Positions 1 through 7,050 of a stretch of DNA of 12,561 nucleotides are shown piece after piece. Source of the DNA: Gammaproteobacteria bacterium. Lineage in GTDB: Bacteria > Pseudomonadota > Gammaproteobacteria > Chromatiales > Chromatiaceae. The notes beneath the pieces are model-generated. The model searched no databases and had not been told where the DNA came from. It was given only the letters and a program-made list of their open reading frames with translations. The DNA lies in the NCBI GenBank assembly GCA_024277555.1, contig JAJRUY010000155.1:1-12561 (forward strand), given 5' to 3'. Within the stretch, counting starts at the first letter, position 1, and every line of letters begins with the position of its first letter. Made by a program: the position numbers and the translations under genes.

Positions 1-180
1 CTTGCCATTGGCATCGGTAATGATCCAGTGGCGATTGAGGAGCCTGGCCGGAACGCTGCCCTGGTTGCTGATGGTGATACTGTAGGAAAAGACAAACCGA
101 TCCTGCTCGGGAGCAGATTGTTCTTCGAGAAAGCTGCTTTCCACTTTCACATCTATCTGGTGCTTTGGCATTGTTTTCAT
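1..180 (-). CDS. apaG: ApaG family protein, N-terminal part (partial, runs off the window)
   Basis: Read on the minus strand, the first 60 codons give a sequence starting MKTMPKHQIDVKVESSFLEE and reaching RLLNRHWIITDANGK. This matches the start of the ApaG fold (DUF525, a small immunoglobulin/FN3-like beta domain of about 125 residues). Seen: the alternating beta pattern, the FSYSITISNQG strand, and the conserved R-W-I-I-T-D-A-N-G segment. The C-terminal half lies outside the window. ApaG is often found with ksgA and apaH, but its function is not settled. The start is ambiguous: in-frame ATGs lie at 189, 180 and 171 (first base on the minus strand). The one at 171 has a GGGG tract about 10 bases upstream; the others have no clear ribosome site. 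It follows the S9 peptidase gene on the same strand but is separated from it by a hairpin, so it probably has its own promoter. Confidence 0.85.
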   Translation of the reverse strand, partial: MKTMPKHQIDVKVESSFLEEQSAPEQDRFVFSYSITISNQGSVPARLLNRHWIITDANGK

Positions 181-187
181 GCCCCGC

Positions 188-193
188 ATTATA
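188..193 (-). promoter_or_regulatory. Candidate -10 box for apaG
   Basis: A perfect TATAAT on the minus strand lies just before the apaG start codons. No good -35 hexamer is visible at 16-18 bases upstream, where the terminator-like hairpin sits. If used, transcription would start near position 181, giving an almost leaderless mRNA for the ATG at 180 or a leader of about 10 bases for the ATG at 171. Confidence 0.3.
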
Positions 194-210
194 CATGAGC
201 ACGAAAGCCG

Positions 211-241
211 CCGGAGCTGCGTGGGGCAGCTCCGGGTTTTT
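211..241. terminator. Hairpin terminator between the S9 peptidase gene and apaG
   Basis: A perfect 10-bp inverted repeat, CCGGAGCTGC (211-220) and GCAGCTCCGG (226-235), has a 5-base loop. It lies 8 bases past the peptidase stop codon on the minus strand, where it should end that transcript. The T-run (237-241) is on the plus-strand side; in the minus direction the stem is followed only by CGGCTTTCG. It is therefore a strong stem with a weak U-tract for the gene it follows, and may act as a partial or bidirectional terminator. Confidence 0.65.
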
Positions 242-243
242 GG

Positions 244-2160
244 TCAAAGATGCTTTTTCAGGAAGGCATCCATCATCTTGTATAGCTCCAGTTTGTTTTC
301 TTCACGACTGAAGCTATGCCCTTCCTTCTTCTTGATGAGCTTGATATAGGGTTTACCCAGATCATCCAGCTTGTCCATCAGTTCCTCAGCCTGTTTGATT
401 TCCACGCGGGGATCGCGCCGACCATGGACGATGAATAGCGGGTCGTCCAGTTTGTCAAGGAGATTGATGGGCGAGGTTTTTTTCATGCGTTCGGCATCTC
501 TGGGGTCATCCGGGTTGCCGATGGCCTTGTGGAACCAGGCGGTGATAGCTCCACTTTTGTCCCAGCGGGCATCCCACTCCTCGAGCATGTCCAGGTCCAC
601 CACGCCTACATAGTTGATGCCGCACTTGTATAGATCCGGCGTCATGGTCAGTCCAGCCATGGTGGCGTAACCACCATAACTGGCACCATAGATGCAGACG
701 CGCTCCGGGTCGGCAATGCCCTGCCTCACAGCCCAGGCTACGGCATCGGAAATGTCGTCCTGCATCTGCAGGCCCCATTGCTTCCACGCGCCAACCTGGA
801 ATTTGTGGCCATAACCGCCGGAGCCTCTGTAGTTCATCTGCAATACGGCATACCCACGGTTGGCCAGGAACTGGATTTCGGGGTTCCAGCCCCAGTAATC
901 ACGGATGCCATAAGGGCCTCCATGAGGGTGAACAATGAGCGGAAGCTTCTTGCCTTCTGCGCCCTTGGGCAAGGTCAGGTAGCCAGGAATGGTCAACCCG
1001 TCCCTGGCCTGGTAACTAATGGGCTTCATTTCCACCATGTCTTCGGGCTTGATGCGATCTGCGATCTGGGCCAGGAAAGTCAGCTTGAGCTTGGGTTCGG
1101 TTTCCAAAAGGTAGTAGGTGCCTGGTGAGCGGTCGCTGCTTGCCAGGATGACAGCAGTTTCCTCATCATCTGCCCAGCTATACACCCAGTTGACAGTATC
1201 GGGCAGAGCGGCATCCAGGGCTTGCTGAATGGTGCTGAATTTCTTGTCTACGCTATGCAGATGAGGTTTGTCGGTAAAATAGCTTACTGCCAGGAGGCGG
1301 TGATCCCTGGGGGAGAAGGTCAGGTCGGATATGTCAACCTCATCGTGTGCAAATACGAGTTTCTTCTGTCTGGTCCTTGGGTTCAGTTCATACAGGGCGG
1401 CTTTGTCCCGGCCTTTCGAAGACGTCAGGTAGATGTTTTGGTTGTCTTTGGTGAAGCCGGCAAATCCCATGCCTTCTTCTCCCAGCCTGGTGGTGCCAAG
1501 GCTTTTCCAGGGGGCATCTTCTGTTTCCCGGTAAAGCAATTCGTATGTGATGTCTGATTTGTCTTTTGCAACCTTGGCTCTGGTGGCAATGCGAACCTTG
1601 TGATTCCAATCCATTCCCCAGCCGATAACATCGCCAGGATTGGAAGTGAGGCGCTTCTTTTTGCCAGTGAAAATATTCATGCGATACAGATCCGGAAACT
1701 GGCCCCGGCGCTCATTGTTGATTACCAGCACATGCCGGTCATCTTCCTTCAATCGGTCGATCATTATAGTGTAGCGGGGAATCAACTGAATGCCCCTGGA
1801 TGCTTTGTCAAGAATCTTGCCTTTGCTGCCATCGATATTCACAGCGTTCAATGCAAGAGATTCGTTACCGTCTTCCTCTACATAAAACAGTAGCCGACTG
1901 TTGCTTGCCCATTGATAGCGGGATACATCGCGTTTTGTGAGAGATGTTACCGCTTTGGGTTTCATGGTTGCTCTGTCAATGACAACCATGTTTCTGCTTG
2001 CTCCGACAGGTGCAATAGCCGCCAGATGCTTGCCGTCAGGAGAAAGCGTAACCTGGGAAAACTCGTAGTTCTTGAAGAAATACTCAACGGGAAGCTCTTT
2101 GGCACTGATTGAAATGGAAAAAATCAGTAGCAGCAGAAAAGAAATGGTTCTGTGCTTCAT
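244..2160 (-). CDS. Secreted S9 family serine peptidase (prolyl oligopeptidase / acylaminoacyl-peptidase type)
   Basis: The protein has 638 residues, the usual length for bacterial S9C-type peptidases. It starts with a signal peptide: MKHR, a Leu/Ile/Ser-rich core, and likely cleavage after A20 before KELPVEYFF, so it should act in the periplasm. Residues about 35-370 carry beta-propeller-like strands (for example SPDGKHLAAI). Residues about 380-638 form the alpha/beta hydrolase domain. The nucleophile motif GASYGG puts Ser at 494; HGRRDPRV gives Asp 583; EGHSF gives His 615; the HPHGGPYG segment (411-418) fits the oxyanion region. The triad is complete, so the enzyme should be active. Family members cut short peptides, often after Pro or releasing N-blocked residues; the specificity here is unknown. 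A strong ribosome site (AAGGAG, 2171-2176) lies 10 bases before the ATG. The gene is divergent from the TonB-dependent receptor, which suggests, but does not prove, a common peptide substrate. Confidence 0.95.
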   Translation of the reverse strand: MKHRTISFLLLLIFSISISAKELPVEYFFKNYEFSQVTLSPDGKHLAAIAPVGASRNMVVIDRATMKPKAVTSLTKRDVSRYQWASNSRLLFYVEEDGNESLALNAVNIDGSKGKILDKASRGIQLIPRYTIMIDRLKEDDRHVLVINNERRGQFPDLYRMNIFTGKKKRLTSNPGDVIGWGMDWNHKVRIATRAKVAKDKSDITYELLYRETEDAPWKSLGTTRLGEEGMGFAGFTKDNQNIYLTSSKGRDKAALYELNPRTRQKKLVFAHDEVDISDLTFSPRDHRLLAVSYFTDKPHLHSVDKKFSTIQQALDAALPDTVNWVYSWADDEETAVILASSDRSPGTYYLLETEPKLKLTFLAQIADRIKPEDMVEMKPISYQARDGLTIPGYLTLPKGAEGKKLPLIVHPHGGPYGIRDYWGWNPEIQFLANRGYAVLQMNYRGSGGYGHKFQVGAWKQWGLQMQDDISDAVAWAVRQGIADPERVCIYGASYGGYATMAGLTMTPDLYKCGINYVGVVDLDMLEEWDARWDKSGAITAWFHKAIGNPDDPRDAERMKKTSPINLLDKLDDPLFIVHGRRDPRVEIKQAEELMDKLDDLGKPYIKLIKKKEGHSFSREENKLELYKMMDAFLKKHL

Positions 2161-2199
2161 TTTTACGATTCTCCTTAATATTTCGTGGCATTTCAGAGG

Positions 2200-2228
2200 T
2201 TTATCGGTTTTATCCCCTTGCTCTGCAA
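2200..2228 (-). promoter_or_regulatory. Candidate sigma70-type promoter for the S9 peptidase gene
   Basis: On the minus strand, TTGCAG (2223-2228) is followed after 17 bases by GATAAA (2200-2205), about 40 bases before the start codon. The -10 matches consensus at four of six positions and the -35 at three, so the call rests mostly on spacing and position. A second GATAAA lies at 2209-2214. Confidence 0.3.
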
Positions 2229-2269
2229 AGCCAGTTACACGATTGTCACCGTGTATTTACTTCTTTTCG

Positions 2270-2296
2270 TTGCAATTTTGTTGCAATTTTGTTGCA
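2270..2296 (+). repeat. Tandem TTGCAATTTTG repeats upstream of the receptor gene
   Basis: The 11-base unit TTGCAATTTTG occurs at 2270-2280 and again at 2281-2291, and a third copy begins with TTGCA at 2292-2296. The period is close to one helical turn, so the TTGCA elements face the same side of the DNA. The last copy overlaps the proposed -35 box of the receptor promoter. This is a plausible regulator binding array; no known operator is recognised. Confidence 0.6.
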
Positions 2297-2319
2297 GGCG
2301 TGGAAAAAACCACTATAAA
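2292..2319 (+). promoter_or_regulatory. Candidate sigma70-type promoter for the TonB-dependent receptor
   Basis: TTGCAG (2292-2297) is followed after 16 bases by TATAAA (2314-2319). The -10 matches five of six consensus positions. Transcription would start near 2326, leaving a leader of about 90 bases. The leader contains a small hairpin (CCCGCT at 2345-2350 with AGTGGG at 2357-2362, one G-U pair) and the ribosome site AGGAGA at 2404-2409. Confidence 0.4.
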
Positions 2320-2415
2320 ATGCTGTCCATGCGGTTGTTTTCTGCCCGCTAAGGCCAGTGGGGGTCACAATAACAAACTCCGCTGCTTTACACCAAATTC
2401 TCTAGGAGAAATGTA

Positions 2416-4989
2416 ATGTTCAACAAGCGAAAGACTTTGAGTGCGGCCATTCATCTGGCTTGCAGCGGTGTTGTTGCTACGGGTATTGCCCTGAGCGGAA
2501 TCGCTGGTGCGGAAGAAGAAGCGGTCAAGCTTCAGAAAGAAGAGGTTACCGGATCTCATATTAAGCGTGTTGATATCGAGGGGGCTTTGCCTGTTACGGT
2601 GATCACAAGAGAGCAGATCGATATGAGCGGAGAAATTTCCGTTGCTGACGTCTTGCGGGCGACACCTTTCAACAGCTTTGGTTCATTTCGGCCACAATCG
2701 GGCTCATCAGCTCAAGGCACATCCAGCTTGAATTTGCGGGGCCTTGGTTCAGATCGAACTCTAATACTGGTAGATGGCCGACGTTTGCCTAAATCACCTT
2801 CCACTGGCAGTGATCAGGATTTGAATGTTATTCCTCTGGGTGCTGTGGAGCGCATAGAGATATTGACTGATGGCGCATCAGCTATATATGGATCAGATGC
2901 GCTGGGTGGTGTGGTGAACATTATTACGCGCCAGGATTACGAGGGCGTAGAGTTCAGGTACGGGAAGGCTGGTGTCAGTATTCCTGATGAAGGTGGTGAC
3001 AGGGAAGAAGGGTCTGTGCTATTTGGTGCGGTGGGTGGCTCTTCCAGCATGCTCGGTGGTATTTCCTATAATAAACGCGATATCATTTTTGCCCGTGATT
3101 TTCCTTGGAACCGACCGGGAGGTTCTGTTTTTGGGAACAGTTTCACCACTTTGGATGAGTTCGGCAACGATCAGTTTGACTGGTTTTATACCGGCGCTTG
3201 TGATTTTCCGGGAACAGGCTTCTTCGTATTGGGTTCCCGCTGTGCATATGACTACACTCTGGTCAGTGCGGATGAAGCGTCCACATCCAATAAGTCACTT
3301 TGGTTGAAGGCCAAACACGACATCAATACAGACTGGCAGGTATGGATGAATTCCAGCTATACCGAGACAGAGTCTTTTGGTCGATATGCACCTGTGCCGG
3401 ACAGCTCCTATTACACCGGAATACCTTTAACCGCCAATAGCCCCAACAACCCCACCAACCCCAACAGTCCACTTTATGATCCTTCACTGGGGTTGGATCA
3501 GCAAGAACTGAACTGGTGGCATCGCTTTGATGCCTTGGGTAATAGGGACAGTGAAGTGGTGAACAAGCTGGTCGATCTGCAGATTGGTGTTACCGGCATG
3601 ATTGGCGATGTGGAGGTTGATGCTGGACTGCGCCGTACAACTAACAGGTCAGACGATATTGGAAGAAACTTCCTGTTGCGTACCCGGGCTGCAGAAGTCA
3701 TAGAGAGCGGGTTATATGATCTAAGTAATCCGTATGGCGTGTCGGAAGATGTTTTGAATAGCATGAAAGTCACGATCTCACGCATCAGCAAATATGATCA
3801 AAATGAATTCTGGGCGTCTGCTGCTTTTGATCTGTTCGAAATTGCTGGTGGTACGGCACAAGCGTTTGTCGGGGCGGAATACCGCAAAGAATTCTATGAC
3901 GACCAATATGATTCGCTGTCCGAAGCCGGGCAGGTTGGTGGATCTGCCGGCAATAGTGCAGGTGGCAACCGCACGGTAAAGGCCGCATATTTTGAGGCAC
4001 TCTTTCCTGTCATAGATGATGTGGAAGTAACTGTGGCGGGGCGTTTTGACGATTACAGTGACTATGGCGATGATTTCTCACCAAAAATTTCTGGAAGGTG
4101 GCAGGCTACCGATGAACTGGTGGTTCGTGGTTCCTACGGTCAAGGCTTCCGTGCGCCGTCGCTGGACATTATTACGCAAAAGGATTCTTTTAGCGCCGAT
4201 AGTGTGCGCGATCCGCGGTCGTGTATCAATCAAGGGCAACCTGAGAATTGTAACTTGCAGATAAATGGCACGCGTACAGCGAACCCGGAGCTGGATTCGG
4301 AAAATTCAGATCAGTTTGCATTTGGTGTGGCATATGAGCCAACTGATTGGGTAAATTTATCCGTGGATTATTACAATATTGAGATCGCTGACCGGATTAA
4401 ATTCTTTGGTGCACAAACACTGGTAGATGCTGAACTGGCGGGTGATCCCATTCCGGCTGGTTTGGGCGTGGTTCGGGCTCCGAATGGCTCTATCCTGAGT
4501 ATCGTACAGGGTTTTGGTAATGAAGGTGATCTGGCTACTTCTGGCATTGATCTGAACGTGCGATTCCAGTATGACTTGTTTGGCGGGCAAATGACTAACG
4601 ACCTTAAATGGAGCCATGTTCTGGATTATTCTGTTGATGGAGGCCGCGATATGGTCAAGGATCCTGGCGCTCCTCAAGATCGGGCAGTATTGGCAAATAT
4701 GTATGAGATCAATGATTTCAGTTTTGGCTGGAATATCAATTATATTGGCGACCAATATGATGACATCGTTGATGGTAATGGTGTGGGTCATGTGCCTACT
4801 TGGGTAACACATGATATCCAGGCCAATTACCATGCCAAATGGGATGGCAAGTTTACAGTTGGTGTCAGGAATGTAACCGAGAAGTACCCACCCATTGGTG
4901 TCGGTTTTATGGACGGAAGAGATTATGACTTTAACCTGTATGACGGGTATGGTCGTATCTTCTACGCAAGATATACCCAAACCTTCTAA
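2416..4989 (+). CDS. TonB-dependent outer-membrane receptor
   Basis: This is a ligand-gated outer-membrane channel of 857 residues, opened by TonB. It has a signal peptide (MFNKRKT, hydrophobic core, likely cleavage after A32 before EEEAV) and a TonB-box-like segment LQKEEVTGSHIKR (39-51). The plug domain (about 55-172) contains NLRGLGSDRTLILVDGRRL and AIYGSDALGGVVNIITR. The barrel runs from about 195 to the C-terminal Phe of ARYTQTF, the usual signal for barrel assembly. Two Cys pairs, C262/C276 and C603/C612, sit in segments that look like extracellular loops and may form disulfides. The ATG at 2416 has AGGAGA 6 bases upstream; an ATG at 2411 is immediately stopped. The ligand cannot be read from the sequence. 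No siderophore genes are nearby, while an S9 peptidase is divergent, so a peptide or peptide-like ligand is a reasonable guess. A strong terminator follows. Confidence 0.95.
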   Translation: MFNKRKTLSAAIHLACSGVVATGIALSGIAGAEEEAVKLQKEEVTGSHIKRVDIEGALPVTVITREQIDMSGEISVADVLRATPFNSFGSFRPQSGSSAQGTSSLNLRGLGSDRTLILVDGRRLPKSPSTGSDQDLNVIPLGAVERIEILTDGASAIYGSDALGGVVNIITRQDYEGVEFRYGKAGVSIPDEGGDREEGSVLFGAVGGSSSMLGGISYNKRDIIFARDFPWNRPGGSVFGNSFTTLDEFGNDQFDWFYTGACDFPGTGFFVLGSRCAYDYTLVSADEASTSNKSLWLKAKHDINTDWQVWMNSSYTETESFGRYAPVPDSSYYTGIPLTANSPNNPTNPNSPLYDPSLGLDQQELNWWHRFDALGNRDSEVVNKLVDLQIGVTGMIGDVEVDAGLRRTTNRSDDIGRNFLLRTRAAEVIESGLYDLSNPYGVSEDVLNSMKVTISRISKYDQNEFWASAAFDLFEIAGGTAQAFVGAEYRKEFYDDQYDSLSEAGQVGGSAGNSAGGNRTVKAAYFEALFPVIDDVEVTVAGRFDDYSDYGDDFSPKISGRWQATDELVVRGSYGQGFRAPSLDIITQKDSFSADSVRDPRSCINQGQPENCNLQINGTRTANPELDSENSDQFAFGVAYEPTDWVNLSVDYYNIEIADRIKFFGAQTLVDAELAGDPIPAGLGVVRAPNGSILSIVQGFGNEGDLATSGIDLNVRFQYDLFGGQMTNDLKWSHVLDYSVDGGRDMVKDPGAPQDRAVLANMYEINDFSFGWNINYIGDQYDDIVDGNGVGHVPTWVTHDIQANYHAKWDGKFTVGVRNVTEKYPPIGVGFMDGRDYDFNLYDGYGRIFYARYTQTF

Positions 4990-5000
4990 GTGTAATGGTC

Positions 5001-5033
5001 AAAAAGAGGCGCGCTTTTGGCGCGCCTCTTTTT
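5001..5033. terminator. Bidirectional rho-independent terminator after the receptor gene
   Basis: A perfect 14-bp inverted repeat, AAAAAGAGGCGCGC (5001-5014) and GCGCGCCTCTTTTT (5020-5033), encloses a 5-base loop TTTTG, 11 bases past the receptor stop codon. The GC core with an A-run before and a T-run after gives an efficient terminator in both directions. It separates the receptor transcript from the methyltransferase and TonB2 operon downstream. Confidence 0.95.
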
Positions 5034-5119
5034 GTATTTTTCAGTGTTCAGGGTGTTTGGTGGCAGATGGAAGCCAATAAGCCATTCTCTAGACAAGCAG
5101 ATATGGCGTTGATAATCTG

Positions 5120-6058
5120 ATGATAGAAAAAATGGATCACTGGAGTAACTATTGGTCCGCTGGATACCTGACATCTTTGCCAGAAAACTTTCAGGTAAAC
5201 TACAATGGTGAGGTGGCTGCATGGTGGCATGCGGTTTTTGCCGAACTCCCTGCAAATTGCAATATTCTTGATCTTTGTACCGGAAATGGTGCAATAGCGT
5301 TACTGGCGTCCAAATATAGCATGGACAATCATAAGGGGTTTTCAATCAGCGCGATCGACGCTTCAAAAATTGATGCAAACAGTGTACTTAGAAGATATCC
5401 GGAGCAGGCTAAATTCCTGGAAGGGGTAGAGTTTATAGGCGATTGCCCAGTGGAAAACTCTGGCTTGGATTCGGCGTTTTTTGATTTACTGTCTAGTCAG
5501 TATGGTGTCGAATATTGCAATTGGAAGCCTGCTGCCCAAGAAATCTATCGTTTGCTAAAACCAGGTGGGCGCTTTGCCTTTATCAGTCACGTCGGCTCCA
5601 GTGAGATTCAGAGCATTATGGAACAGGAAGAGCGTGAGTATGATAACTTGCGCGGGTGGGGATTTTATGGAACGATAAAGAATTTTCTCGATGGTCAATG
5701 CGGCGCGAGGGAAACACAAAGGAAGCTACGTAAAATTGACAAACGGTTACTGAAAATCCACAAGAGACATCGTGGTGCGTTACTGGATAACACCTCTCGA
5801 GTAATTCAACATCTGGTGACTTTGGATGTGATTAATTTCTGCTCCAATAAGGAAAAGTTGAAGTTTTTCTACATGCAACATATTTATGCTCAAAGGCGCA
5901 CAAAAGATATGCTTGATGTAAGCAGATCAATAATAGATGCACCTGAGTGGTATCGTGTTTTTGAAGAAGCCGGTTTGGTTTTGGTTGGTCAAGACAAGAT
6001 ACTGCAAAAAGGTAAATTTTATGCAGGGGTGGCATACAGGTTTCAAAAACCCGCTTGA
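5120..6058 (+). CDS. Class I SAM-dependent methyltransferase
   Basis: The 312-residue soluble protein has no signal peptide and should be cytoplasmic. The Rossmann-type SAM-binding core is clear: motif I ILDLCTGNGAIAL (49-61), an acidic residue ending strand 2 in AIDAS (Asp 80), a motif IV-like DLLSSQYGVEY (122-132), and LLKPGGRFAFISH (145-157), the post-motif strand. The C-terminal half (about 160-312) is rich in basic and helical segments and has no motif I recognise, so the substrate is unknown. In-frame ATGs lie at 5120 and 5132 (MDHWSNYW follows the second). Neither has a Shine-Dalgarno, and an in-frame TAG at 5090-5092 rules out a much earlier start. The gene is visibly AT-richer than the TonB operon and the dehydrogenase. 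It is cut off from the receptor by a terminator and lies 161 bases before the TonB2 operon on the same strand. A link to the substrate taken up by the receptor is inference from position only. Confidence 0.85.
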   Translation: MIEKMDHWSNYWSAGYLTSLPENFQVNYNGEVAAWWHAVFAELPANCNILDLCTGNGAIALLASKYSMDNHKGFSISAIDASKIDANSVLRRYPEQAKFLEGVEFIGDCPVENSGLDSAFFDLLSSQYGVEYCNWKPAAQEIYRLLKPGGRFAFISHVGSSEIQSIMEQEEREYDNLRGWGFYGTIKNFLDGQCGARETQRKLRKIDKRLLKIHKRHRGALLDNTSRVIQHLVTLDVINFCSNKEKLKFFYMQHIYAQRRTKDMLDVSRSIIDAPEWYRVFEEAGLVLVGQDKILQKGKFYAGVAYRFQKPA

Positions 6059-6066
6059 TGAATGGT

Positions 6067-6137
6067 TGCATAAAGCTGCGACTTTGGGGTCGAATTAAAG
6101 CCTGAGTGTTTTGTTTGTTTTTATGCAGTTGTTTTTT
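6067..6137 (+). terminator. Weak candidate terminator after the methyltransferase gene
   Basis: TGCATAAA (6067-6074) and TTTATGCA (6120-6127) form an 8-bp perfect inverted repeat, followed by GTTGTTTTTT (6128-6137). The stem is AT-rich and the loop is 45 bases, with a small internal CGAC/GTCG hairpin, so termination would be poor. The methyltransferase and the TonB2 operon may be partly co-transcribed. The rest of the gap to 6219 is AT-rich. TATAAA at 6197-6202 is a possible -10 for the operon, but no matching -35 is seen. Confidence 0.25.
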
Positions 6138-6219
6138 GCGGCAAATCATCATTCAATAATTTAATATTTGCTGGCGTCGTCGTCAGTAATATCATTTATA
6201 AAATAACAGGGGTACTGTT

Positions 6220-7050
6220 ATGCGACAAAATGCTTATGCTGTACTATCAACTTTGATATTGGGAGTGGCTTTATCTGCTACCTGTCAAGCAGCGGACAAA
6301 AAGACACTGAAAGCGGCTGTTGATGTTCAGGAATCTACGGAGAAGGCAGCCGCAGCATCGCAGAAGAAGATAGATAGTGTTGCAGATCAGGCCGATCGTA
6401 TGCTTACCGAATACAAACTGACCATGCGCCAGTACGATGCTCTGAAAGGTTACAACGATCAGGTTGCAAGGATCGTCAAGGCACAGAACGAAGAATTATC
6501 AACCATCGACCAGCAACTGCTGGAAATCGACACCACCAACCAAGGCGTGATCCCGCTCATGGGGCGCATGGTAGATACTCTGGACAAATTTGTGGCGCTG
6601 GATGTGCCCTTCCTTCCCGATGAGCGCAGCAAGCGCATTGAGGAGCTCAAAATCCTGCTGGATCGGGCAGACGTTACTGTCTCGGAAAAGTACCGCCGCA
6701 TCATGGAGGCCTATCAGGTAGAGATGGAATATGGGCGTACCATTGAGGCATACACTGCAGAACTGGCAGTAGGCGGTATCAAGCGTGCTGTAGATTTTCT
6801 CCGCATTGGGCGCATGGCGCTGATGTACCAAACCCTGGACAACAAGGAAACGGCTGTTTGGGATAATGACGAAAGAGCTTGGCAGGTTTTGCCCGAAGAA
6901 TATCGCAAGCCCGCAATGCTGGGTTTGCGTATAGCCCGCAAGCAGGCGCCGCCTGACTTGATCAAGCTGCCTGTGCCCGCCCCACAGGGAGGTGGTAGTG
7001 TCGCGGGAGGCGGGACGCCGAGAGCGACTGCGCCGGAGAAAGCCCAATGA
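6220..7050 (+). CDS. DUF3450 family periplasmic protein, first gene of the TonB2-type operon
   Basis: The 276-residue protein starts with a signal peptide (likely cleavage after TCQA, residue 24). A long helical, coiled-coil-like region follows (about 30-110), then the DUF3450 hallmarks: LDVPFLPDERSKRIEEL (127-143), DFLRIGRMALMYQT (192-205) and a Trp-rich segment with W214 and W221. The C-terminus (250-276) is a low-complexity Pro/Gly/Ala tail. Proteins of this family head TonB2 clusters in Vibrio (the gene before ttpC); their biochemical role is not established. The likely site is the periplasm, where it may act with the periplasmic coiled coil of TtpC. CAGGGG (6208-6212), 7 bases upstream, supports the ATG. 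The stop codon overlaps the next start by 4 bases (ATGA at 7047-7050), pointing to translational coupling. Confidence 0.88.
   Translation: MRQNAYAVLSTLILGVALSATCQAADKKTLKAAVDVQESTEKAAAASQKKIDSVADQADRMLTEYKLTMRQYDALKGYNDQVARIVKAQNEELSTIDQQLLEIDTTNQGVIPLMGRMVDTLDKFVALDVPFLPDERSKRIEELKILLDRADVTVSEKYRRIMEAYQVEMEYGRTIEAYTAELAVGGIKRAVDFLRIGRMALMYQTLDNKETAVWDNDERAWQVLPEEYRKPAMLGLRIARKQAPPDLIKLPVPAPQGGGSVAGGGTPRATAPEKAQ

Noticed and set aside
4357..4980. 207-codon open frame on the minus strand opposite the receptor C-terminus
   Set aside because: It mirrors the conserved receptor barrel, has no recognisable domain or ribosome site, and is best explained by codon bias of the real gene.
5107..5126. 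Fur-box-like GATAAT repeats before the methyltransferase
   Set aside because: Only one hexamer fits well and the site runs into the coding start; the match is too poor to claim iron control.
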